From: RUG11690 sp045616665 | Lineage (GTDB): Bacteria; Bacteroidota; Bacteroidia; Bacteroidales; WCHB1-69 | Reading direction: 5' to 3' | Length of the DNA stretch: 64,000 bases | Assembly (NCBI GenBank): GCA_045616665.1 | Contig: JAZLHE010000036.1 | Coordinates: 9,100 to 73,099, forward strand | Shown here: piece after piece, positions 51,687-59,264 of the stretch | How the letters are laid out: every line of letters begins with the position of its first letter | How positions within the stretch are numbered: the stretch's first letter is position 1 | Position numbers and translations under genes: made by a program | The notes under the pieces: model-generated | Database searches by the model: none | What the model was told of the DNA's origin: nothing | What the model saw: the letters and a program-made list of their open reading frames with translations, nothing else

Positions 51687-54281
51687 TTATTTTACGCCGA
51701 CCACTTTTTGTTTGCTCCAACGCTTGCCCTGATGATTCCAGCAAGTAACTTTAACCACATATAATCCTGGCGGAACCAAATTTCCATTGTCATCGACACC
51801 ATCCCAGACACTGTGGCATTCCGAACCACATAAAATATTGTCTTTCAGTTTTCTAACCAATAATCCCTGCGAAGTATAAATCCATAAAGAAAACCTGTTT
51901 TCCAAATCCGAAAACTTACAGAAAATTTCAGTATAGTCGTCAAATCCGTCATTGTCGGGAGAAAATATTTCCGGCTGAACAGAAAAAACATTTTCTGACA
52001 ATAAGGCGGAAGACATTTGGGAATTTTCGTATCCTGGCGTGCCGAAGTTCACACTGGCAGATGCTGACTTCCAATTTTGTTCATCCTGCGTATCACATTC
52101 ATAGCGAACCCGTTCCAACGAAACACCATCGGTACTGGTCAGCATTTTATAATGCATCTTCTCGTCATACTCCAATCTGTCTATGCGATTTAATGACACA
52201 TCCGTCAAATGAACAACCCCGTGAGAATTAGCAAAAGACGGCAATGAATCACATTGTAAAAGTGCATTTTTATCTAAAGGATAATAATGATTATATGTCA
52301 GCTGCCTATTTTTACACAAAGCCACTATTTTTTGCGGAAACAATTGATAACCATCACTTTGCGCAATCGCAGTTTTTTCAGGAATTTCTCCAGACCCATT
52401 CCCTATCTTCAATTTCTTTAAGTCCACAATAAAAGATGAATTATTATAAATCTCAACATAATCCGCATCTTCGTTTGAAGGAGAATCAAATAGTATTTCA
52501 TTAATTATCAAATCATTATTGGAAGGAACCTCATCTAAGCCAAACATAAGCATATTGCCCAACGGCAAAATATTTCCCGCACAATCGCATACGGAATCTG
52601 TGACAGAAAGCTGATAAACAATTCCTTTGCGCAATGCCTTGTCAAAAATCACATCCACGGCGTTATCAAAAGGGGAAACCATCGACAAAGATAAAACCTG
52701 CAATTCCCGGTCAACAGAGAACACCGGATGATAATGAATTAGAGAAACCGTTTCTGAAAAGAAAACCCTTATCTTGTTGGTATCCAAGACGGTTGCAGTT
52801 GCCAACAAAGGAGATTCATAATCAGGATTTATCGTTGCGATGGAATTGACGCGACCCGGTGTCCCGCCCATATCATCCACGGAAGAATCCCAATTTTCAT
52901 TATTTCCGCAGGGATTATTGACATCTATCATTTCCAACGACCAACCGCCTTCTTTTTTGACCGATGTTCGATGCCAGTCATTACTGAATTTTATCGCATA
53001 GACCACTTCGTCATACGAATTATATAAAATCAGTTCCTGCCCTCCGTCAGTAATGCTCAAGGACGAAACACCAACCGTATTTTCACAAAAATCACGCATT
53101 AGCGCCACATTGTTTTCTGCTGTCACCACTGCAAAACCGCCTTGAGGAAGCAGAATATCCGGCAAAGGTTTCAGCGTTTTTCCCACCTGCAGTTTCCATC
53201 CCGACAAACGGACTTCACCGCCTACCCTGTTTTGCAACTCCACATACTCTACGGCGGGCAACAAGACCGTTGGGGTAGGATCAGCCATTATTTCGCTGAT
53301 GACCACATCATTTCTTTTGATTTTATGACAGAAAAAGATCAATGTAGTATCTACCATCACATTTCCTGCCAAATCACGTACACCACTCACCTGCAACATA
53401 TATCTTTGGTCTTCAACAAATTGATAGGGAAAGAAAAGCATCACCTGCCGATAATCAGGAAAAATATATTCACAAATTAGCGGACTAACATCAATTCCAG
53501 CAATATGATAATGAATTGAATTCAATGCCGTTTCATCCACAATTTCCGAAAAAACAAGCGATACCGTCTGAAAATCATCATTGCCATAACAAGCTTGAAG
53601 AACAGGGCAAATGCTATCTATAATGGCCGGGCCAAGGTAAATATCGTCAAAAATGAATTTATTGGCATTACTGCCGGTATATTTACAGTAAATTCCCGCA
53701 AAATTTGCCTCCGTAGTCTTATCAAAAAACGTATCCGCCTGCATTCGGTACCAACCCATTTCAGAATTGTCAATCCACAAACTCCAACGATTTTCAACAG
53801 TTTTCAATATTTTTACCCGCAAGTCAAAATTAGTGGCAATCATAGCGTCAGGACCACGCATCACCGATGTGGTTTGGCCATTTTCCACATAAAACAATTC
53901 TATGGCATCCTGAGCCAGATTTTCACCAAACTGCAGATAAAATCCCGTCAAACTATCCGATTTTAAATCAGACACGTTGGACAAGAGATAAATTCTTGCA
54001 AAATTATTATTGGAAGGCGCAAAATCCAGTTTAATTTTGAAATACCACTCCACATCCTGATTCCATACCTCCAAACTGTCCAACGAAAACACCATAGACG
54101 ATATGCCCGTTTGAGAAGCATTTAACTGTAATTGATTGTTACTGTTGATTTTGAAATCGGATGTATCTCCAATCCAGGGAGGATTAACGGACAAATTGCC
54201 ATCGGAGAAATCATCATTTACCTGCGCGAAAAGAGTAATGTTCACGCAGAAACACATTAAAAGCCAAGCCATCTTTTTCAT
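51687..54281 (-). CDS. Secreted lamin-tail-domain surface protein with FlgD-like/type IX C-terminus
   Basis: An 864-residue exported protein. The signal peptide (MKKMAWLLM, ending near LFAQ) fixes the start; longer readings would cross the promoter. Residues about 30-215 look like a concanavalin/LamG-type beta sandwich. Two lamin-tail domains follow: VISEIMADPTPT near 325 and LIINEILFDSPSNEDADYVE near 590, with Ig-like inserts between. The C-terminal ~95 residues carry FSPDNDGFDD and WDGVDDNGNLVPPGLYVV, typical of the FlgD-like/gliding-type tail linked to type IX secretion. It probably sits on the cell surface; its ligand is unknown. Confidence 0.82.
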   Translation of the reverse strand: MKKMAWLLMCFCVNITLFAQVNDDFSDGNLSVNPPWIGDTSDFKINSNNQLQLNASQTGISSMVFSLDSLEVWNQDVEWYFKIKLDFAPSNNNFARIYLLSNVSDLKSDSLTGFYLQFGENLAQDAIELFYVENGQTTSVMRGPDAMIATNFDLRVKILKTVENRWSLWIDNSEMGWYRMQADTFFDKTTEANFAGIYCKYTGSNANKFIFDDIYLGPAIIDSICPVLQACYGNDDFQTVSLVFSEIVDETALNSIHYHIAGIDVSPLICEYIFPDYRQVMLFFPYQFVEDQRYMLQVSGVRDLAGNVMVDTTLIFFCHKIKRNDVVISEIMADPTPTVLLPAVEYVELQNRVGGEVRLSGWKLQVGKTLKPLPDILLPQGGFAVVTAENNVALMRDFCENTVGVSSLSITDGGQELILYNSYDEVVYAIKFSNDWHRTSVKKEGGWSLEMIDVNNPCGNNENWDSSVDDMGGTPGRVNSIATINPDYESPLLATATVLDTNKIRVFFSETVSLIHYHPVFSVDRELQVLSLSMVSPFDNAVDVIFDKALRKGIVYQLSVTDSVCDCAGNILPLGNMLMFGLDEVPSNNDLIINEILFDSPSNEDADYVEIYNNSSFIVDLKKLKIGNGSGEIPEKTAIAQSDGYQLFPQKIVALCKNRQLTYNHYYPLDKNALLQCDSLPSFANSHGVVHLTDVSLNRIDRLEYDEKMHYKMLTSTDGVSLERVRYECDTQDEQNWKSASASVNFGTPGYENSQMSSALLSENVFSVQPEIFSPDNDGFDDYTEIFCKFSDLENRFSLWIYTSQGLLVRKLKDNILCGSECHSVWDGVDDNGNLVPPGLYVVKVTCWNHQGKRWSKQKVVGVK

Positions 54282-54321
54282 CGGATAGTAGATTAAGTTA
54301 TTTTTTAGTTTATTTTTTTTG

Positions 54322-54329
54322 CAAAAATA
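54322..54329 (-). promoter_or_regulatory. -7 box TATTTTTG of the lamin-tail protein
   Basis: Exact TAnnTTTG match on the minus strand. It is separated by one base from the opposing asd box. Confidence 0.6.
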
Positions 54330-54330
54330 G

Positions 54331-54338
54331 TATCTTTG
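54331..54338 (+). promoter_or_regulatory. -7 box TATCTTTG of asd
   Basis: Perfect TATCTTTG 50 bp upstream of the asd ATG, back-to-back with the lamin-tail box. Confidence 0.66.
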
Positions 54339-54388
54339 CAGAATAAAAAACACTATTGTTAATAACTTTTTATAAATTTTGAAAGAAA

Positions 54389-55381
54389 ATGAAAATAGCA
54401 TTAGTTGGAGCCACCGGATTAGTCGGAAGTGTAATGTTAAAAGTCTTGGAAGAACGCGGATTTGGGAGCAATGAACTGATTGCCGCCGCTTCCTCAAAAT
54501 CAGTAGGAAAGAAGTTGACTTTTGCCGGAAAGGAAATCACGGTAGTAAGCGTGGAACAAGCCATTGCGGAGAAACCGGATATTGCTATTTTCTCGGCAGG
54601 AAGCGGGGCTTCCCTACAATACGCGCCGCAATTTGCAGCCCAAGGCACCTACGTAGTGGACAATTCCTCGGCGTGGCGTTATGAGAAGCACATTCCACTT
54701 ATCGTGCCGGAAATCAATGGGGACGTTATCACTGCCGATGACCATATCATTGCCAATCCCAACTGTTCCACCATTCAAATGGTTTTAGCCTTGGCTCCAT
54801 TGCATAATCAATTCAAAATCAATAGATTAGTTATTTCAACTTATCAATCTGTAAGCGGAACCGGGGTTAAAGCCCTGAACCAACTTTTCAGCGAAAGAGA
54901 AGGGAAAGATTGCGAAAAAGCCTATCCATACAGAATAGATTTGAATTTATTGCCTCACGGTGGCACATTTGAAGACAACGGCTATACAACGGAAGAAATG
55001 AAATTGGTGAAGGAAACTCGAAAAATTCTTCGGGACGACAGCATTCGCATAACAGCCACCGTAGTGAGAGTTCCTGTCACGGGAGGACACTCAGAGGCCG
55101 TAAACATTGAATTTGAAAAAGACTACGAACTCGCAGACATTTATCGCTTATTGAACGAAATGCCCGGAATCAAAGTCATTGACAACCCTGCCGACAACGA
55201 ATATCCAATGCCTTACTTCGCCAAGGACAAAGATGAAGTTTTCGTAGGAAGAATCCGTCGTGACGAATCTCAGGAAAAGGCATTAAACATTTGGGTAGTT
55301 GCGGACAATCTTCGCAAGGGGGCCGCCACCAATGCGGTTCAGATTGCCCAACTGCTTTGTCAAAAAGGATTTGTGAAGTAA
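54389..55381 (+). CDS. asd: Aspartate-semialdehyde dehydrogenase
   Basis: A 330-residue NADP-dependent enzyme that reduces aspartyl phosphate to aspartate semialdehyde, feeding lysine, threonine, methionine and diaminopimelate for cell wall. The nucleotide loop is VGATGLVGS, the catalytic Cys lies in NPNCSTIQM, and the catalytic His in VPVTGGHSEAV. It is transcribed alone and converges on the response regulator, whose stop codon is only 2 bp away. Confidence 0.97.
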   Translation: MKIALVGATGLVGSVMLKVLEERGFGSNELIAAASSKSVGKKLTFAGKEITVVSVEQAIAEKPDIAIFSAGSGASLQYAPQFAAQGTYVVDNSSAWRYEKHIPLIVPEINGDVITADDHIIANPNCSTIQMVLALAPLHNQFKINRLVISTYQSVSGTGVKALNQLFSEREGKDCEKAYPYRIDLNLLPHGGTFEDNGYTTEEMKLVKETRKILRDDSIRITATVVRVPVTGGHSEAVNIEFEKDYELADIYRLLNEMPGIKVIDNPADNEYPMPYFAKDKDEVFVGRIRRDESQEKALNIWVVADNLRKGAATNAVQIAQLLCQKGFVK

Positions 55382-55383
55382 TC

Positions 55384-56070
55384 TTACATCACCAACTTGA
55401 AACCCACGCCGTGCACATTGATAATCTGTACGGAAGGTTCAGTGACAAAATACTTACGCAACTTGGTAATATAAACATCCATACTACGGGCATTGTAATA
55501 GCTGTCATCGCCCCAGATTTTCTTCAGAGCAAAACCGCGCTCAAGGACTTCATTCTTTTTATTGATAAGCATAAGCAGCAATTCCGTTTCGCGCGTGGTC
55601 AGTTTTTTTTCTTCTCCTTGAATATTCAAGGTTTGCCGCATTGTATCAAAGGTGATACTGCCCAAATTCACCACGGTAGGGGTTTCGCTGTCGTCGGACT
55701 GCACTGCACGGCGCAATAAGGCCTGAATGCGAGCCAACAAGACTTCCATCGTAAATGGTTTAGTCACATAATCATCACCCACAGACAGACCTTCGATAAT
55801 ATCTTCCTGCTGATTTTTGGCGGTAAGGAAGATGATAGGCATTTTACTGTCCAATTTACGGATTTCTCGAGCCAGGGTAAAACCGTCCTTCAGTGGCATC
55901 ATCACATCCACCACGCAAATATTATAATCGTCCGCACAAAACATATCGTAAGCCATTTCTCCATTGCTGGCATGGCCCACCTCATATCCTTTGGCTTCCA
56001 AATAGGTAGTCAATACTTTCCCTAAATTTACATCATCTTCCGCTAATAAAATCTTAATCTGTTTATCCAT
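55384..56070 (-). CDS. rprY: OmpR-family response regulator (RprY-like)
   Basis: A 228-residue two-domain regulator. The receiver domain has the acidic pair AEDD, the phospho-acceptor Asp in VVDVMMPLKDG and the Lys in VTKPF. The C-terminal winged helix (about 130-228) includes LTTRETELLLMLI and the closing VHGVGFKLVM. Its kinase gene ends 4 bp upstream. The pair matches RprXY of Bacteroides in order and overall sequence; RprY is linked to stress and redox responses in that group. The gene name is by resemblance. Confidence 0.9.
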   Translation of the reverse strand: MDKQIKILLAEDDVNLGKVLTTYLEAKGYEVGHASNGEMAYDMFCADDYNICVVDVMMPLKDGFTLAREIRKLDSKMPIIFLTAKNQQEDIIEGLSVGDDYVTKPFTMEVLLARIQALLRRAVQSDDSETPTVVNLGSITFDTMRQTLNIQGEEKKLTTRETELLLMLINKKNEVLERGFALKKIWGDDSYYNARSMDVYITKLRKYFVTEPSVQIINVHGVGFKLVM

Positions 56071-56074
56071 AACA

Positions 56075-57595
56075 TTATATTTTAACAGGCAAAGATACGA
56101 TAAAAGTAGTGCCGTGATCCACTTTACTTTTTACCGTGATATTTCCATGGTGCAAAGATACAATTTTTTTAACATATCCCAAACCCAAGCCAAAACCTTT
56201 CGTATCATGCAAATTTCCCTGGGGAACACGATAAAACTCATTGAAAATCTTCTTAATATGCTCTGGCGCAATGCCAATGCCGTTATCCTGAACTTCAATA
56301 ATGAGATTTTTACTGTCATTATATGTCCTTACTTCAATGGTAGGATTTTTGGGAGAATACTTGATAGCGTTTTCAATTAGATTTATAATAACATTTTCGA
56401 TATGAATCGGATCAGCAAAAATGCGATAAATCGGCGCCTCTAACTTCAACGAAATACTTCCCTTTTTACTTGAAACCTGCAGGGAAATACTTTTTGCGAT
56501 ATGATTGATTAATTCATGCACATCGACCAAATCAATGTTCATTCGCAATTGTCCTTTGTTGAGTTTGGCGATAAGCAAGATATTGGCCACCATTTCAGAA
56601 AGCCGATTGTTTTCATCCTTGATGATCGAGACATACATCTGATTCATTTTGTCATCCACACTTACATCCCCCATAGCCTCGCAAGCCAACGAAATGGTGG
56701 CAATGGGCGTTTTAAATTCGTGTGTCATATTATTAATAAAATCATTTTTGACATCCGACATCTTTTTTTGTCGATATAAAGCTGTCAAAGTGGCGGCACA
56801 AATGACGATAATAATGATAATAAAACAGACAATCAAAATAACAATCGTACTCATCCGTTTAAAGAAAATGCTTCTTTCCGAAGGAAAAACCAAGACGAGG
56901 TAATGCGGAGCGATGAATTTGTCATTGGGTTTCAGTTTGAAGATATATTCGCTCTGCAAGATTTTATCTTGTCGCACATAACTGGGTTCAATGACAAAAT
57001 CGGCCGTGTAAGCATTATACAATGCAAAATCAAAAAAACCATTGATATTTTCTTCTGCAAGGGCTTCTTTAATAATTCGATAAATGAAATCGCGATTAAG
57101 CAACAGGCGAATGCTGCTATCCATTTCCACCAAATTATTTTGCAATGACATTTCAGAATTCATACCACCGACAGGTGAGGTCCACAAATTATCATATTCC
57201 TGAATAGAAGACAAATAATTGGTATCAAAATAAATGGTATCGACCACGGCATAAATCGTATTATCCTGATTAAAATCGAAAGTGGTATTGATAACACCTA
57301 TTGGCCGCCGAGTGGCCGAGTCCAGATAAAACCTGTTCGTGAACTTTTTGTACACGGTAGAAATGGGCACGGAATCGGGATCCAACTGATGAATAGAAGA
57401 AAACGCAATCGTGTCGTTTTTCAAGGTGGCGTCGATTTTATTGACAACTCCTTCTCCGGCAATCAAGACCTCATTCACGAAAATGCTCCGCTGCACTTTT
57501 TCCGCTTCTTTATAAAGTTGAAAGATCGCAAATACCAGCAGGATGGCAATGCAACCCAGAAAAATTGAAAGAGGTATTAATAATCGTTTCCTCAT
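56075..57595 (-). CDS. rprX: Membrane sensor histidine kinase (RprX-like)
   Basis: A kinase of about 506 residues. Two membrane helices (about residues 6-26 and 250-275) flank a periplasmic sensor of some 220 residues with no recognised fold. The cytoplasmic part has the H-box NNMTHEFKTPIATIS (phosphorylated His), the N-box NVIINLIENAIKYS and G-boxes DNGIGIAPE and GFGLGLGYV. The predicted start of transcription is about 4 nt from the ATG at 57604, so the second in-frame ATG at 57595 is preferred. It is the first gene of the kinase-regulator operon. Confidence 0.9.
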   Translation of the reverse strand: MRKRLLIPLSIFLGCIAILLVFAIFQLYKEAEKVQRSIFVNEVLIAGEGVVNKIDATLKNDTIAFSSIHQLDPDSVPISTVYKKFTNRFYLDSATRRPIGVINTTFDFNQDNTIYAVVDTIYFDTNYLSSIQEYDNLWTSPVGGMNSEMSLQNNLVEMDSSIRLLLNRDFIYRIIKEALAEENINGFFDFALYNAYTADFVIEPSYVRQDKILQSEYIFKLKPNDKFIAPHYLVLVFPSERSIFFKRMSTIVILIVCFIIIIIVICAATLTALYRQKKMSDVKNDFINNMTHEFKTPIATISLACEAMGDVSVDDKMNQMYVSIIKDENNRLSEMVANILLIAKLNKGQLRMNIDLVDVHELINHIAKSISLQVSSKKGSISLKLEAPIYRIFADPIHIENVIINLIENAIKYSPKNPTIEVRTYNDSKNLIIEVQDNGIGIAPEHIKKIFNEFYRVPQGNLHDTKGFGLGLGYVKKIVSLHHGNITVKSKVDHGTTFIVSLPVKI

Positions 57596-57614
57596 AATTG
57601 ACATTTTAGAAATG

Positions 57615-57622
57615 CAAAATTA
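57615..57622 (-). promoter_or_regulatory. -7 box TAATTTTG of the rprX-rprY-like operon
   Basis: Fits TAnnTTTG on the minus strand, 19 bp upstream of ATG 57595. Confidence 0.5.
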
Positions 57623-57673
57623 ATAAATTTATGTGTATATGAAGAAAAACAAAGCAGATAGTCACATTTTTTG

Positions 57674-57681
57674 TAATTTTG
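57674..57681 (+). promoter_or_regulatory. -7 box TAATTTTG of ahcY
   Basis: Fits TAnnTTTG, 35 bp upstream of ATG 57717. Confidence 0.55.
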
Positions 57682-57716
57682 CAGCGTATTTATTTATGAA
57701 TTTAAACAGAATTACA

Positions 57717-59126
57717 ATGACTGATTACGAATTGAAGTACAAAATTGCCGATATGACATTGGCAGAATGGGGTCGAAAAGACATCGAAGTTTCCCAAAAA
57801 GAAATGCCCGGATTAATCGCATTACGTGAAAAATACGGCGATTCCAAACCTCTCAAAGGAGTGCGTATTATGGGTTCCCTGCACATGACCATCCAAACCG
57901 CAGTGCTCATTGAAACCCTGGTTCATTTGGGTGCCGAAGTGCGTTGGTGCAGCTGCAACATTTTCTCGACGCAGGACCACGCCGCCGCCGCCATTGCCGC
58001 TGCCGGAGTTCCTGTTTTCGCATGGAAAGGCGAATCTCTGGAGGACTATTGGTGGTGCACCAATCAGGCCCTGTCTTTCCCTGGCGGAAAAGGTCCTCAA
58101 CTTATCGTTGACGATGGTGGTGATGCCACGTTATTGATTCACACGGGCTATAAAGCAGAAGAAGATCCTTCCATTTTAGACAAAACGCCATCGTCTCAAG
58201 AAGAAGGCGTTATATTGAACACACTCAAGGAACTATTAAAAGAAGATCCCCAACGCTGGCACCGCATGGTTAAAGATATTAAGGGAGTTTCAGAAGAAAC
58301 AACCACCGGCGTTCACCGCCTATATCAAATGATGGAACGCGGCGAATTATTATTCCCTGCCATCAATGTGAATGACTCTGTCACCAAGTCAAAATTTGAC
58401 AACAAATACGGTTGTCGCGAATCTTTGGCCGACGGCATCAAACGGGCCACTGACATTATGCTGGCAGGCAAAGTGGTGGTGGTTTGCGGATATGGCGACG
58501 TGGGCAAAGGTTGCGCCCAATCCATGAAATCGTATGGTGCCCGAGTCATCGTTACCGAAGTGGATCCAATCTGCGCTTTACAGGCCGCCATGGAAGGCTT
58601 TGAAGTCAAGACTGTGGAAGACGCCTTACCAGAAGGCAACGTGTTCGTTACCTGCACCGGCAACTGCGATATCATCACTGTTGACCATTTGAATCACATG
58701 AAAGACCAAGCCGTTGTTTGTAATATCGGCCACTTCGACAACGAAATCCAAGTCAGCGCTTTTGAATCTCAAAACAACATCAAAAAACGCACCATCAAAC
58801 CACAGGTGGATGAATACATTTTCCCTGACGGGCATTCCATCTTCATCTTGGCGGAAGGTCGCTTGGTCAACTTGGGTTGTGCCACCGGACACCCCTCTTT
58901 CGTGATGAGCAACTCATTCACCAATCAGGTGATGGCCCAACTCGACCTCTGGCAACATGACTACAAAGTCGGTGTCTATAACCTGCCCAAACAATTGGAT
59001 GAGGAAGTGGCACGCCTCCACCTCTCAAAAATCGGTGTGAAACTCACCCAACTAACTCAAAAACAAGCCGAATACATTGGCGTTTCAGTTAATGGACCTT
59101 TCAAATCTGATTTATATAGATACTAA
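57717..59126 (+). CDS. ahcY: Adenosylhomocysteinase (S-adenosylhomocysteine hydrolase)
   Basis: A 469-residue NAD-dependent enzyme that splits S-adenosylhomocysteine into adenosine and homocysteine, so methyltransferases are not blocked. Motifs include GSLHMTIQTAVLIETL, the NAD loop VCGYGDVGKGCAQ, and the C-terminal KSDLYRY. ATG 57717 begins MTDYELKYKIADM, the usual N-terminus; longer readings run into the promoter. The leader of about 30 nt is too short for a SAH riboswitch. Confidence 0.97.
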   Translation: MTDYELKYKIADMTLAEWGRKDIEVSQKEMPGLIALREKYGDSKPLKGVRIMGSLHMTIQTAVLIETLVHLGAEVRWCSCNIFSTQDHAAAAIAAAGVPVFAWKGESLEDYWWCTNQALSFPGGKGPQLIVDDGGDATLLIHTGYKAEEDPSILDKTPSSQEEGVILNTLKELLKEDPQRWHRMVKDIKGVSEETTTGVHRLYQMMERGELLFPAINVNDSVTKSKFDNKYGCRESLADGIKRATDIMLAGKVVVVCGYGDVGKGCAQSMKSYGARVIVTEVDPICALQAAMEGFEVKTVEDALPEGNVFVTCTGNCDIITVDHLNHMKDQAVVCNIGHFDNEIQVSAFESQNNIKKRTIKPQVDEYIFPDGHSIFILAEGRLVNLGCATGHPSFVMSNSFTNQVMAQLDLWQHDYKVGVYNLPKQLDEEVARLHLSKIGVKLTQLTQKQAEYIGVSVNGPFKSDLYRY

Positions 59127-59174
59127 AAATATTTTTATTTTATAGTATTTTATATTTAATTGAAAAAATTACCT

Positions 59175-59182
59175 TACCTTTG
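59175..59182 (+). promoter_or_regulatory. -7 box TACCTTTG of hppA
   Basis: Fits TAnnTTTG, 82 bp upstream of the hppA ATG. It directly abuts the terminator-like hairpin, so transcription should begin inside the hairpin's left arm. Confidence 0.5.
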
Positions 59183-59231
59183 CAAACTCATTTGACGATT
59201 TTTGTTGAAGTCAAATGAGTTTGTTTTTTTT
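59183..59231 (+). terminator. Terminator-like hairpin between ahcY and hppA
   Basis: A perfect 14-bp stem (CAAACTCATTTGAC at 59183-59196 and its complement at 59210-59223) around a 13-nt loop, followed by eight T. It lies 56 bp after the ahcY stop and immediately after the hppA -7 box. The simplest reading is the ahcY terminator. Confidence 0.85.
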
Positions 59232-59264
59232 GAATCAAATAATTATAAATTAAATACATAGGTT

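Noticed and set aside
57623..57716. Possible SAM or SAH riboswitch upstream of ahcY
   Set aside because: The leader after the -7 box is only about 30 nt and has no stable fold.
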